NCBI GenBank assembly: GCA_016191555.1
Contig: JACPVX010000041.1
Span: forward strand, 339,257 to 403,256
DNA: 64,000 bases
Source: Bacteroidota bacterium
Lineage (GTDB): Bacteria; Bacteroidota; Bacteroidia; Cytophagales; Cyclobacteriaceae
Direction of reading: 5' to 3'
Position numbers and translations under genes: made by a program. Each line of letters starts with the position of its first letter. The stretch's first letter is position 1. Of the stretch, positions 8,708 through 17,753 are shown piece after piece. The notes beneath the pieces were generated by a model that saw nothing but the letters and a program-made list of their open reading frames with translations, had not been told where the DNA came from and ran no database searches.

Positions 8708-9178
8708 ATGACAACGATTAAACTCACGACACTTCTAAAAGCGCACATTGAACTTTGTTTCGATCTATCGCGCAGCATCGATTTACACATCGAATCTACA
8801 AAAGACACTAACGAAAAAGCCATTGCCGGACGCACTTCTGGTTTAATTGAGGAAGGTGAATTCGTAACCTGGGAAGCGACTCATTTTTTTATCCGGCAGC
8901 AGTTAAGTACACGCATCGTAGAAATGCGTAAGCCCTATTATTTCAAAGATGTGATGATAACCGGGGCGTTTCGCTCGATGGAGCATGAACATCTCTTCGA
9001 ACGAAAGGAAGATCATACCCTGATGATCGACATTTTCCGCTATGAAGTTCCTTATGGACTAGCAGGAAAGATTTTTGATTACTTTATTTTGAAAGAATAC
9101 ATGACAAATCTGCTGTTGACCAGAAACAGAGTGATTGAAAAAACCGTAAACAAAGCAAAGGATAAACAACAAGTATAA
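8708..9178 (+). CDS. SRPBCC (START-like) family protein
   Basis: The protein has 156 residues. The sequence follows the SRPBCC helix-grip pattern: an N-terminal strand (TTIKLTTLLKA), the FDLSRSIDLH segment, and central beta strands with the EGEFVTWEATHFF motif typical of the Bacteroidota subfamily that resembles a cell-division inhibitor or polyketide cyclase fold. The long C-terminal helix ends in a lysine-rich tail. Such proteins bind a hydrophobic ligand in a deep pocket, but the ligand of this subfamily is unknown. The gene stands alone, divergent from the archaemetzincin gene across 157 bases that carry an AT-rich putative promoter zone and nothing else I can name. Confidence 0.8.
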   Translation: MTTIKLTTLLKAHIELCFDLSRSIDLHIESTKDTNEKAIAGRTSGLIEEGEFVTWEATHFFIRQQLSTRIVEMRKPYYFKDVMITGAFRSMEHEHLFERKEDHTLMIDIFRYEVPYGLAGKIFDYFILKEYMTNLLLTRNRVIEKTVNKAKDKQQV

Positions 9179-9348
9179 AGTTTAGATTGCGGAGAGTACT
9201 ACTAAGTGTTATTATAGCAATACAATTATTTGCAAATTCATTCTCCGAAAATAAGTTGTAACAAACAAATCAAATCAACAAATAATAGTCATGGAAACGC
9301 GTGATTACTATACTTTGCACTATCTTTATAATCTCACAAAATCTTTTT

Positions 9349-9963
9349 ATGAAAATCTCTTGCCGTTTATTTATTGTCGGAATTTTAATTGTTTCTGCCT
9401 GTTCTAAAAATGATGAACCTGCACTTGTCTCTGCAGAAAGCACCAAAAACAGCTACCTTCCATTAACTCCAGGATCAAAATGGCAATACACCGGAGCTTA
9501 TAGTTATTCAGTGGAAATGACGGGTAACCAAAAAACCATAGACGGAAAACCCTACTTCGAAACTAAAACAACAAGCGGTACTAATATAACTACAGGCTAT
9601 GCCCGAATGGAAAATGGTGCTTACTATAGTCGTGGCACTATCGTGCAGCTTGGTCAAGATTTAGAACTTGTTATTTTAAAAGATAATGTGGCGGTAGGAA
9701 CCACTTGGGAAAAATCTATTACTGCCAATTCCATCCCTACTACTTATCGCTTTACTATCGATGGAATCAATTTATCACAAACCGTTCTAGGAAAGAATTA
9801 TACTAAAGTGATTAGAGTGAAGATGGAAACATTGATTACTTATTTCGGAAGCACCATCAATTATAGCACACAATATATTTATTATGCTTATGGCGTTGGT
9901 GTTATTCAAACGGATTCTGATTTATTAGGGCTAATAAATCTCAGCAGCTATACTATTAAATAA
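9349..9963 (+). CDS. Uncharacterised lipoprotein
   Basis: A 204-residue protein begins at ATG 9349, giving a compact signal peptide MKISCRLFIVGILIVSAC with a lipobox ending in cysteine; the longer frame from 9301 would hide it. After the lipid anchor comes a short acidic linker and a domain rich in beta strands with Tyr/Thr repeats (GSKWQYTGAYSYSVEMTG). This is a pattern common in Bacteroidota lipoproteins of unknown function. I do not recognise a family. The 170 bases upstream (9179-9348) are AT-rich and non-coding, with no clear structure. It is likely anchored in the outer membrane or inner-membrane outer face; nothing nearby points to a partner. Confidence 0.7.
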   Translation: MKISCRLFIVGILIVSACSKNDEPALVSAESTKNSYLPLTPGSKWQYTGAYSYSVEMTGNQKTIDGKPYFETKTTSGTNITTGYARMENGAYYSRGTIVQLGQDLELVILKDNVAVGTTWEKSITANSIPTTYRFTIDGINLSQTVLGKNYTKVIRVKMETLITYFGSTINYSTQYIYYAYGVGVIQTDSDLLGLINLSSYTIK

Positions 9964-9984
9964 CCCTTATTGAGAAAGCTATTT

Positions 9985-10896
9985 TTACTTTAATGTTTCC
10001 GCAATTCCTTCTCGATAAGTAGTAGCCGCAACATTAAACGTTTTCTGAAACTTAGAGCTGTCAAAATAATAATCGTTTTCGTATTGATACATCATCTCGA
10101 TAAACTCCCGAAGCACCGGAACAAACAGTCCCATCATGCGCACACCCCACTTGGGCAATGCTTGAACTTTAAACGGCTGGTCTGCTAACTGACAAGCTAT
10201 ACGAATGTACTCCTCGCCCGTCATGCGCTCCTGGCTTGTCAATGCATGCCAAGTTTGTTGATAGGCGGATGGCGTATTGCCCAATATGGCAACACATTTT
10301 CCGGCATCGGGTGTGTAGGTAAATGAATGATTTTTCTTCTGATCGCCAATCCACTGCGGTGCTTTCCTCGCTTTCACACGCTCAGTTACCATGGAATGTG
10401 TAAGACTCGTGATCACACTCGGGCCATAAAAATCTGCAGCTCGCACAATCATCGCTTGAACATTGTTTGCTTTGATTTCATCGAGCAAGTGCGTGGCAAT
10501 CTTCGCTCGCACTTCACCCTTCTTGCTGGTAGGATTGAATGGAGTTTCCTCCGTCATTACACCATTGACTAAACCATACGGATATACATTATCAAAGAAA
10601 ACCAACTTGCTGTTGTGCTTTTTACAGGCATCGATCGCATTCTTCATCACCTTTGGCCATTGCTCTTGCCATGTAACCGTTTCATACTTCAAGCCTGCTA
10701 CCAAATACACCACATCACTTCCTTCTACTGCTTTTTGAGTCTGATCAAAGTTGAGTAAGTCAGCAGAAAGCAATTCATCTGTTTCATGCACGAGCTTGGG
10801 GTTGCGACTTACCTGTCTGATTTTGTCCGTGTAGTTAATCAAATGCTTCGATAATTCCTGTGCGATTGCTCCGTTGGCTCCCAGTATGGTTTGCAT
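9985..10896 (-). CDS. NAD-dependent epimerase/dehydratase family protein
   Basis: A 303-residue short-chain-type protein with an N-terminal Rossmann fold whose dinucleotide loop reads GANGAIA (residues 6-12). The fold continues with VVYLVAGLKYETVTWQEQWP and a KLVFFDNVYPYG strand that places a tyrosine at the usual active-site region. No clear YxxxK is visible, so it belongs to the atypical group of extended SDRs rather than classical epimerases. Substrate unknown. It is divergent from the MATE exporter gene with 99 bases between the two starts. The fold call is firm, the reaction is not. Confidence 0.82.
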   Translation of the reverse strand: MQTILGANGAIAQELSKHLINYTDKIRQVSRNPKLVHETDELLSADLLNFDQTQKAVEGSDVVYLVAGLKYETVTWQEQWPKVMKNAIDACKKHNSKLVFFDNVYPYGLVNGVMTEETPFNPTSKKGEVRAKIATHLLDEIKANNVQAMIVRAADFYGPSVITSLTHSMVTERVKARKAPQWIGDQKKNHSFTYTPDAGKCVAILGNTPSAYQQTWHALTSQERMTGEEYIRIACQLADQPFKVQALPKWGVRMMGLFVPVLREFIEMMYQYENDYYFDSSKFQKTFNVAATTYREGIAETLK

Positions 10897-10976
10897 AATA
10901 GATTGATTAGAAGGGTAAGGTTTCTGCTTATGAGACGCTCTTTTAACAAAGTTAGTCTAAGCTGATGGAATTACTT

Positions 10977-10984
10977 TATTTTTG
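10977..10984 (+). promoter_or_regulatory. Bacteroidota-type -7 box ahead of MATE gene
   Basis: TATTTTTG fits TAnnTTTG and lies 11 bases before ATG 10996, implying a very short leader. A convincing -33 element at the right distance was not found. Confidence 0.35.
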
Positions 10985-10995
10985 CGCCTTCTTAT

Positions 10996-12345
10996 ATGAA
11001 TAGTTCTGACCTCCGCATTCAAACCGGCTACAAACAAATCTTAGGATTGGCTTTGCCCATTTCTCTGGCGATGCTCGTGCCTCAAATCAACTTTATCACC
11101 AACAATGTCTTCTTGGGTGGGTTGGGAGAACAGGCATTGGCTTGCGCAGCCATTACTGGAGTCTACTATTTGATCTTCGCTGTCATTGGAAGTGGCCTTA
11201 ACAATGGCTTGCAAGCACTCATCGCACGAAAGGCCGGGGAAAATTTACCCAAAGAAATCGGCAAGCTATTTTATCATGGCGTGTGGGCAGCGCTGGCAAT
11301 CGCCTTTATGGGAATCGTAATCACGTACACGGTGGCTCCATTTATTCTGCGTGCTACCATTCACAACACCGTCATTGCCGAACAAGTCATCGACTTTATT
11401 CTCATTCGTATCTGGGGCATTCCGTTTTTGTATTTATATGTGATGCGCAATGCGTTGCTCGTTGGTACGAATCAAACCAAGTTTCTGATCTGGGGCACAT
11501 TGAGTGAAGCACTCGCGAATATTTTTTTAGACTACACGTTGATTTATGGTAAACTCGGCTTTCCCGAACTTGGATTCAATGGAGCCGCTTATGCCTCGAT
11601 TATGGCCGAAGCGATTGGCTTGATTGTAATCTACATTGTCATCCATCTAAAGGGCATCCACAAAACATTTTCATTTTTCGAAAGCTGGAAAATTGAAACC
11701 GCGACCATCAAACTTATTTTTGTGCGATCGTCTCCGCTCATTTTACAATATGCACTCAGCATCATCACGTGGGAATATTTTTACATTCTAATTGAACATC
11801 ACGGTGCCCGCGACCTCGCTGTTTCAAATACCATGCGAAACGTATTTGGCGTTGCCGGCATTTTCTCTTGGTCGTTTGCGGCCGCCAGCAATACGATGGT
11901 GAGTAATGTCATCGGTCAGGGCAAGCAAGAAGAAGTCATTCCTCTGATTGTGCGCATCTCAAAAGTAAGTGCCGGATTTTCATTGCTCTTGATTGTGACA
12001 CTCAACTTATTTCCGGAATTGTTACTGTCACTTTTTGGACAAGGCGAAGATTTCATTGTCTATGCAACACCCGTTTTGCGAGTAGTTTCATCCGCACTCT
12101 TGCTTCAATCTTTTTCGGTGGTGTGGCTCAATGCCGTTACTGGAACAGGTAATACTACTGTGAACTTATTGATTGAAATCATCACCTTGACCTTGTATTG
12201 CGCCTATGTATACCTCGTGTTGGATGTGTGGAATATGTCCATCACCTGGGGATGGGTAAGTGAGTGGGTGTATTGGATCAGCATGTTCTCCATGGCGTAT
12301 TGGTACATGCAATCAGGCAAATGGAAAACAAAAGTTTCGGCTTGA
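10996..12345 (+). CDS. MATE family efflux transporter
   Basis: A 449-residue integral membrane protein with about twelve membrane helices in two similar halves, the standard size for MATE exporters. The N-terminal half contains the LALPISLAMLVPQINFITNN entry helix. The repeat of the same pattern begins near residue 240 (SSPLILQYALSIITWEYFY). MATE proteins export cationic compounds or metabolites in exchange for sodium or protons. The gene is single, with its own promoter-like box and a convergent neighbour only 16 bases beyond its stop. The family is clear; the substrate cannot be read from sequence. Confidence 0.93.
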   Translation: MNSSDLRIQTGYKQILGLALPISLAMLVPQINFITNNVFLGGLGEQALACAAITGVYYLIFAVIGSGLNNGLQALIARKAGENLPKEIGKLFYHGVWAALAIAFMGIVITYTVAPFILRATIHNTVIAEQVIDFILIRIWGIPFLYLYVMRNALLVGTNQTKFLIWGTLSEALANIFLDYTLIYGKLGFPELGFNGAAYASIMAEAIGLIVIYIVIHLKGIHKTFSFFESWKIETATIKLIFVRSSPLILQYALSIITWEYFYILIEHHGARDLAVSNTMRNVFGVAGIFSWSFAAASNTMVSNVIGQGKQEEVIPLIVRISKVSAGFSLLLIVTLNLFPELLLSLFGQGEDFIVYATPVLRVVSSALLLQSFSVVWLNAVTGTGNTTVNLLIEIITLTLYCAYVYLVLDVWNMSITWGWVSEWVYWISMFSMAYWYMQSGKWKTKVSA

Positions 12346-12361
12346 AATGTGGAATGGGTTT

Positions 12362-13486
12362 TTACCCCAACGCTTGTTTCAAATCAGCAATTAAGCTCTG
12401 ACTATCTTCCAAACCCACACTCAAACGAATTAAGGTATCAGGTGTAGGTGAGTCCGGTCCTTCTACTGTTTTTCTGTGTTCCAATAAACTCTCTGTTCCT
12501 CCTAAGCTGGTTGCATTGGTAAATACCTTTACACGCTGCGCTATTTGAATAGCATCTGTTTTCGAACCCTTTACCAAAAATGAAACGATCGCACCAAAAT
12601 CGCTCATTTGCTTTTTCGCAATTTCATGGCCCGGGTGTGTTGCTAAACCCGGATACAGCACGCGGTCTACTTTAGGATGATGCGACAAAAATTCGGCAAT
12701 CGCTTTTGCGTTGCTGAGATGATGCGTCATACGAGGTACAAAACTGCGAATGCCACGCAACAACAACCAGCAATCAAATGGACTGGGAACAGCACCTTGT
12801 ATATGTTGAATATGACGGATGCGCTCCCATTGTTCATTTTTCTTTGCCGTGATCAGTGCGCCTCCGGTCAAGTCGCTATGTCCGCCTAAATATTTGGTAG
12901 TGCTGTGCATCACCAAATCAGCACCCATCGCAATCGGATTTTGTAAAGCAGGTGTTGCAAATGTATTGTCAACCGCCACCGTAATGTTTTGCTTTTTGCA
13001 AAAAGCAATGACCGCATTCAAATCAATAATTCGAAGTTGCGGATTGGTGGGAGATTCTGTCCACACCAATTTCGTGTTGGGCTGTAACGCCTTCGATAAG
13101 TTAGCAATGTCACTCAGGTCAGCAAAAGTTACCTGCAGTCCCCAGGGCATAAAAATGTCTCGCAGCATGGTGCGAATGCCCGCATACGCATCGAAGTTAA
13201 TCACCACGTGATCACCCGGTCGTAAACTTAAAAACACAGCATTTGCCGCAGCACTTCCACTGCCAAACGCAGCAGCGTCCTCTCCACGTTCTAGTTGAGT
13301 CAAAACATTTTCAAGCGAAGTTCGGGTAGGATTCGTTTCACGGCTATACACATTTCCAGTCGGACTCTCACCCGTAGGAGAATAATGAAATGTAGACGAC
13401 AAATAAATCGGAATAGTCACCGCTCCGGTAGAAGGATCGGGTGTGGCACCTGCATGGGCGCAAATGTTCTTCAATTCGTCAGTCAT
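12362..13486 (-). CDS. Cystathionine gamma-synthase/lyase-type PLP enzyme
   Basis: A 374-residue enzyme of the Cys/Met metabolism PLP family. The cofactor lysine is K198 in HSTTKYLGGHSD, and D173 in VDNTFATP is placed to hold the pyridine nitrogen. The YSRETNPT and GSGSAAANA segments shape the substrate and phosphate sites. It works in trans-sulfuration: gamma-replacement or gamma-elimination on homoserine-derived or cystathionine substrates. Sequence alone does not separate synthase (MetB), lyase or methionine gamma-lyase. The gene is monocistronic, transcribed away from the small secreted protein at 13610 and convergent with the MATE gene. Confidence 0.92.
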   Translation of the reverse strand: MTDELKNICAHAGATPDPSTGAVTIPIYLSSTFHYSPTGESPTGNVYSRETNPTRTSLENVLTQLERGEDAAAFGSGSAAANAVFLSLRPGDHVVINFDAYAGIRTMLRDIFMPWGLQVTFADLSDIANLSKALQPNTKLVWTESPTNPQLRIIDLNAVIAFCKKQNITVAVDNTFATPALQNPIAMGADLVMHSTTKYLGGHSDLTGGALITAKKNEQWERIRHIQHIQGAVPSPFDCWLLLRGIRSFVPRMTHHLSNAKAIAEFLSHHPKVDRVLYPGLATHPGHEIAKKQMSDFGAIVSFLVKGSKTDAIQIAQRVKVFTNATSLGGTESLLEHRKTVEGPDSPTPDTLIRLSVGLEDSQSLIADLKQALG

Positions 13487-13609
13487 TTCAAATTTTTTTT
13501 TGGTTAACCAAATTTACAAGTAAGTTCTTATTGGCACGAGCATATCATTTTTATTCCTCCACAAAAAATCACAATTTTGGCTATTGAGCAACTAAACCCC
13601 TCACTCAAA

Positions 13610-13918
13610 ATGAAAAAAGTACTCGTTCTCAGTTTATTCTTATTCTTTGGCTTGGCGCTGAAAGGCTTTGGTCAAACCGTATATGCATCTGCCAAAGGCG
13701 AAAAGTATCACACTGCCGATTGCAAACTATCCGGTGATGCCGATGGAATGACTTTGGCCGCTGCCAAGAAAGCAAAGAAGGGAGCATGTGGTGTTTGCAA
13801 ACCCGATGAACACCTCAAAGACAAAGTAGCGCAGTGCAATGGCAAAACAGCCGATGGCACTCGTTGCAAGCGAATGACTTCCAGCAGCAAAGGAAAGTGC
13901 TACCAACACAGCAAATAA
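13610..13918 (+). CDS. Small secreted Cys-rich protein (DUF5763-like C-terminus)
   Basis: Starting at ATG 13610 gives a 102-residue protein with a clean signal peptide MKKVLVLSLFLFFGLALKGFG. The longer frame from 13577 is unlikely. The mature part has two cysteine modules. The first is YHTADCKLSG...KKGACGVCKP, which resembles the Ada-type zinc-site pattern. The second is QCNGKTADGTRCKRMTSS...CYQH, matching the short DUF5763 C-x-T-x-x-G-x-x-C pattern. The cysteine and histidine spacing suggests metal binding outside the cytoplasm. It ends two bases before the aldo/keto reductase start. Function unknown. Confidence 0.78.
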   Translation: MKKVLVLSLFLFFGLALKGFGQTVYASAKGEKYHTADCKLSGDADGMTLAAAKKAKKGACGVCKPDEHLKDKVAQCNGKTADGTRCKRMTSSSKGKCYQHSK

Positions 13919-13919
13919 T

Positions 13920-14792
13920 ATGAACTCACAACCGCTTCACGCACAAGGTCCTAGTCTGTCGCGCATTGTTACAGGCGTATGGCGCTGGCAACAACTTTCC
14001 TCCGAATCCGTGGAGCGGTTGGTTAAAACTTCTATTGACGAAGGAATCTCTTCGTTTGATCATGCCGATATCTATGGCGATCACAGTTGCGAAGAACTAT
14101 TTGGAGCCGTCTTGAAAAATCAACCCGCACTGCGCAGTCAGATGCAACTCATCACCAAGTGTGGTATCAAGTTTAGTTCGGCCAAGCGTCCGCAAACATG
14201 GATCAAACACTACGACACTTCCGAAGATCATATTATTTGGTCTGCCGAAAATTCATTGAAGATGTTAGCGACTGATCATCTGGATTTGTTATTGATTCAT
14301 CGCCCCGATCCTTTACTCAATCCACACGAAGTAGCAGAGGCTTTTGTAAAACTGAAAGCAGCCGGCAAAGTATTGCATTTTGGTGTTTCTAACTTTACAC
14401 CATCGCAGTTTGAAATGCTGCAGCAGTTTTTGCCATTTCCCTTGGTGACCAATCAAATTGAAATTTCCCTTTCGCGGATTGACTCGCTCTTCAATGGTGA
14501 TTTGGATCTGATGATCAAACATGGCGCAAGCCCGATGGCGTGGTCGCCACTGGGAGGCGGCAAGCTTCATTTCGAAGAGAGAGATTGGTTTGCCAAGGCT
14601 ACCAAATACAATGCATCCTACAGTCAATTAGCATTGGCCTGGTTGTTAAAACATCCTTCCAACATCGTCCCTATCTTAGGTACGACAAAACCAGAGCGCA
14701 TCACCGAAGCAGCCAAGTCGACAGACATTGTACTGGACAAACAAGATTGGTTTGAAATGCTGAAGTGGTCTACCGGAAAAGATGTGGCGTAA
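13920..14792 (+). CDS. Aldo/keto reductase family oxidoreductase
   Basis: A 290-residue TIM-barrel oxidoreductase of the YdhF-like aldo/keto reductase group. The catalytic tetrad can be placed at D47 or D50 and Y52 (SFDHADIYG), a lysine in ITKCGIKF and a histidine in LLIHRPDP. The C-terminal LGTTKPERITEAAKS region is the NADPH-binding signature. It reduces carbonyl compounds, but the substrate is unknown. The start is one base after the stop of the small secreted protein, and the membrane MutS-like gene follows after 16 bases, so the three may share a transcript. Confidence 0.92.
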   Translation: MNSQPLHAQGPSLSRIVTGVWRWQQLSSESVERLVKTSIDEGISSFDHADIYGDHSCEELFGAVLKNQPALRSQMQLITKCGIKFSSAKRPQTWIKHYDTSEDHIIWSAENSLKMLATDHLDLLLIHRPDPLLNPHEVAEAFVKLKAAGKVLHFGVSNFTPSQFEMLQQFLPFPLVTNQIEISLSRIDSLFNGDLDLMIKHGASPMAWSPLGGGKLHFEERDWFAKATKYNASYSQLALAWLLKHPSNIVPILGTTKPERITEAAKSTDIVLDKQDWFEMLKWSTGKDVA

Positions 14793-14808
14793 TCGAAGCA
14801 AGTAACTC

Positions 14809-16473
14809 GTGGTGCTCTACCTTGTTATTATATCTATCGGAGCTACGCTTATTGGAGCCATTCTGGTGCGCATTCAAACGCAGAAGAAAATTAAAAAAAT
14901 CAAAGAAGAGCTAAAGCGACAATGGGGTAAGCCCAAATCGGATGATTTTGACTTTGATCGAATAAAGAAGTACGCAGATGTCTCATCGGAAAACTCATTC
15001 CACCAATTAACCGAACAGACTTTAGAGGACATCGATTTTCAAAAGTTATTTGCTTTCGTAGATAGAACCACCGGTAAAGTAGGCCAGCAAGTTCTTTATA
15101 AACGGATGACGCAGCAGCGAAATGATCTCATCAATCCGCTAAACCAGTTTATCAATTTTTTCAGCAAACGCGAAAAGATTCGCGATGATGTTCAGTTCAA
15201 AATGCTGTCGCTTAGCAGCCCGGACGCATACTATATTTCTTCTCTGCTAAACAAAAATCTGCTAACTCGGCCAAAATGGCTTTGGGCCTTGGCAATTAGT
15301 TTGTTGATTACATTTTGCCTTGTTGTTCTCTCCTTCAAATATCCTATTTGCATTGTTCTATTGTTAGCACCGCTTACGCTGAATATGTTGGTGCACTATT
15401 GGAACAAAGGGAACACGTATCAATTCATTCGGTCATTTCCGCAATTAAATGCACTCATTGAAGCTTGCGACTATTTAAGTCAGTGTCACAATGAATTGTC
15501 AAATGAATCAGTAAAAAAATCAATTGCCGAATTGCAATCATTCAAGCGAAAGTCCGTGCTGATTGCATTGAGTAATAAAAGCGGAATAGAGGGTGAGCTA
15601 TCTCAATTTGGAAATTATTTGTTAGAATTAGTTAAATCGTTTTTACTCATAGAAGTTTGGGGTCTTTTCTGGATCATTGAAGACTTAGAATCCAAACAAC
15701 CACATATTGAAGTATTGATCGAATATGCTGGTGATATGGATATGGCCATATCTATTCTTTCGCTACGAGCCGGAGAATCAAAAACTTGCGAGCCGCAATT
15801 GGTGAATAAATGTAAAACCGTCACCATGAAAGGAGCTTATCATCCTTTGATTGAACATTGTGTTTCAAACGATATTCATGTTGACGGAAAAAGTGTGTTG
15901 ATCACAGGATCAAACATGTCTGGCAAATCTACATTTCTGAGAACGTTTCTGATCAACTCCATTTTAGCACAAACGATTTACACTTGTTTTGCCGATGAGT
16001 TTATCAGTCCGCCACTCAGACAATTTTCATCTCTCAGGATTGATGATAATCTCTTTCAGGGAAAGAGTTACTATTTTCAGGAAGTAAGTACGATTGCCAC
16101 GTTTTTAGAAGCTTCTGAAACTTCTTATCAAAATTTATTTGTGTTGGATGAGGTTTTCAAAGGAACTAACACGATTGAACGCATAGCCTCCGCGAAAGCA
16201 ATTTTATCCTACTTAAACAAGGGTGATAATATCGTTTTGGTTTCAACTCACGACATTGAGTTAGCAGAACTTCTGGACAGGGAATACGATTTGTATCACT
16301 TTGCCGAATCTGTAGATAACAACGAATTGAATTTTGATCATCTGTTGAAAACAGGTCCGCTCGCAACAAGAAATGCCATCAAGCTACTAGAGTTAGCCAA
16401 TTATCCTTCGGAAGTAATTCAAGAGGCAAGAAAAGTAAGCAATCAGCTCTCTCGAGTAACGAAAAATCGTTGA
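14809..16473 (+). CDS. Membrane-anchored MutS-like ATPase
   Basis: A 554-residue protein whose last third is a MutS ATPase domain: Walker A GSNMSGKST at about residue 367, an ABC-like region, and Walker B LFVLDEVFKGTN at about residue 443. Ahead of it are the MutS clamp/lever helices. Unlike MutS there is no mismatch-recognition domain; instead there is an N-terminal membrane helix (residues 3-20) and a hydrophobic pair near residues 165-205. This matches a family of MutS-related proteins widespread in Bacteroidota. It is not expected to do standard mismatch repair. The start is GTG (GTG at 14809 or 14812), with no ATG nearby that keeps the first membrane helix. Confidence 0.85.
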   Translation: MVLYLVIISIGATLIGAILVRIQTQKKIKKIKEELKRQWGKPKSDDFDFDRIKKYADVSSENSFHQLTEQTLEDIDFQKLFAFVDRTTGKVGQQVLYKRMTQQRNDLINPLNQFINFFSKREKIRDDVQFKMLSLSSPDAYYISSLLNKNLLTRPKWLWALAISLLITFCLVVLSFKYPICIVLLLAPLTLNMLVHYWNKGNTYQFIRSFPQLNALIEACDYLSQCHNELSNESVKKSIAELQSFKRKSVLIALSNKSGIEGELSQFGNYLLELVKSFLLIEVWGLFWIIEDLESKQPHIEVLIEYAGDMDMAISILSLRAGESKTCEPQLVNKCKTVTMKGAYHPLIEHCVSNDIHVDGKSVLITGSNMSGKSTFLRTFLINSILAQTIYTCFADEFISPPLRQFSSLRIDDNLFQGKSYYFQEVSTIATFLEASETSYQNLFVLDEVFKGTNTIERIASAKAILSYLNKGDNIVLVSTHDIELAELLDREYDLYHFAESVDNNELNFDHLLKTGPLATRNAIKLLELANYPSEVIQEARKVSNQLSRVTKNR

Positions 16474-16519
16474 TGGCCCTTCTTTAAAATATGGAGTGAA
16501 AAATTATTACCTTTACTAA

Positions 16520-16780
16520 ATGCAATCAGATCAAACTTCAGATCTTCAGACGGAAAAATTAGATATCATTCAGTGGTTGGCTGGTGTAAATGAGCATCGA
16601 ATAATTAAACAGTTCATGCTTTTAAAACAAACCAACCAAGAACCAGTTTCTCTTCAATTGAGCACAGATGAAAAAAAAGCAATTGACGCGGGCATAGCCT
16701 CCATTGAGTCGGGCCGTTCATTGACTCATGATGAAGCAATGGCGATAACAAGAAAAAAATTCTCAGGTCTGTACGAATAA
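16520..16780 (+). CDS. Putative antitoxin of a type II toxin-antitoxin pair
   Basis: An 86-residue acidic helical protein whose C-terminal half (LSTDEKKAIDAGIASIESGR... LTHDEAMAITRKKF) resembles addiction-module antitoxins of Bacteroidota. There the glycine-rich D-x-G-I segment precedes a helix that binds the toxin. No clear DNA-binding domain is evident at the N-terminus. The stop is five bases before the ATG of a ParE/RelE-type toxin, the usual antitoxin-first order. The call depends mostly on that pairing. It probably neutralises the toxin by direct binding and may repress its own operon. Confidence 0.75.
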   Translation: MQSDQTSDLQTEKLDIIQWLAGVNEHRIIKQFMLLKQTNQEPVSLQLSTDEKKAIDAGIASIESGRSLTHDEAMAITRKKFSGLYE

Positions 16781-16785
16781 GCTAA

Positions 16786-17073
16786 ATGAAAATCATTTGG
16801 TCTGAGGATGCCTTGTTAGACTACCATCAGAATATAGATTATCTTCTTAAAGATTGGTCTGAAAGCGTTGCTCTTCAATTCGTAGAAGATGTGGAAGTAG
16901 TGATAGAACTAATTCAAATTAATCCCGAATTATACCCGCTTACAGATTACCGCGATATAAGAAAAGCATTAATTCGAAAACAGATCACCTTGTTTTACAA
17001 AATAGCTAACGAGAGTGTTTTTCTAATCCGGTTTTGGAACAATTATCAAGACCCTTCTAGATTGAAATTGTAG
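16786..17073 (+). CDS. ParE/RelE superfamily toxin
   Basis: A 95-residue basic protein with the ParE/RelE fold signature: N-terminal IIWSEDALLDYHQNIDYLL, a helix pair with the spaced W and F of SVALQFVEDVE, and the C-terminal strand pair LFYKIANESVFLIRFWNNYQ with the typical R-x-W/F-x-x-x-Q-x-P end. RelE members cut mRNA on the ribosome and ParE members poison gyrase; sequence alone does not decide which. It is encoded immediately after its putative antitoxin and forms a two-gene operon. Confidence 0.85.
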   Translation: MKIIWSEDALLDYHQNIDYLLKDWSESVALQFVEDVEVVIELIQINPELYPLTDYRDIRKALIRKQITLFYKIANESVFLIRFWNNYQDPSRLKL

Positions 17074-17140
17074 TTTGTTGATGCAAAAAGTTAAGATGCT
17101 GGCACCGTAAATAATGTTGGAACCTGGCTTCTGGAATAAA

Positions 17141-17662
17141 CTACTCCAACTCAACAATCAACTCAACCTCCACCGAAATATTCATTGGCAAGGCATACAT
17201 CCCCACGGCAGAGCGCGCGTGTTTTCCTTTGTCGCCAAACACACTCACCATCAAATCAGAAAAGCCATTGATTACTTTTGGTTGATCTGTGAAGTTTTCG
17301 GTACAGTTTACCATTCCTAACACTTTCACAATGCGTTTCACTTTATTTAAGTCGCCAATTTCAGCTTTGAGTGTAGAGAGAATCGCAATGGCTGTTTGAC
17401 GTGCCGCAGCGTAGCCTTCTTCGGTGGTAAGATCCTTCCCCACCTTACCGGTGATGTTAGTGCCGTCTGCGCGGGTAGGTCCGTGGCCAGCAATGAAAAG
17501 TAAATTACCGGTGCGTACTGCCTTTACATAGTTGGCAATCGGCTTGGCGGGTTCAAATAATTCAATGCCCAGCTCTTTTAACTTTTTATCGAAATCTATT
17601 TTTTGAGCATTCGCAATCGAAAAAGTGAAGAGAGCAACAACAATGAATAATACTTTTTTCAT
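17141..17662 (-). CDS. Exported RidA (YjgF/YER057c/UK114) family protein
   Basis: A 173-residue protein with a signal peptide (MKKVLFIVVALFTFSIANAQ) followed by a RidA domain. The domain shows AVRTGNLLFIAGHGPTRADG, the helix EEGYAAARQTAIAILSTL, and the C-terminal ARSAVGMYALPMNISVEVEL, where RidA enzymes have the catalytic arginine and a substrate-contacting loop. Cytoplasmic RidA deaminates reactive enamines; an exported version is unusual for that role and its function is unclear. The gene is the last of a minus-strand group but lies 92 bases from the preceding YcxB-like gene. Confidence 0.88.
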   Translation of the reverse strand: MKKVLFIVVALFTFSIANAQKIDFDKKLKELGIELFEPAKPIANYVKAVRTGNLLFIAGHGPTRADGTNITGKVGKDLTTEEGYAAARQTAIAILSTLKAEIGDLNKVKRIVKVLGMVNCTENFTDQPKVINGFSDLMVSVFGDKGKHARSAVGMYALPMNISVEVELIVELE

Positions 17663-17753
17663 CTGTAATTGGATTTTGTTTTTGAATCTCAGCTAGTAGC
17701 AATCCTTACTGTTCTTTATCGCTACGTTTTTAAAGCTATTGAAAGATAAAGAA

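Noticed and set aside
13577..13609. Longer start of the small Cys-rich protein
   Set aside because: It would hide the signal peptide; ATG 13610 gives the expected export signal.
17712..17753. Inverted repeat TTCTTTATC/GATAAAGAA as a terminator after the YcxB-like gene
   Set aside because: The nine-base arms are AT-rich with a 24-base loop and no following T run, so a terminator is unlikely; it may be chance.
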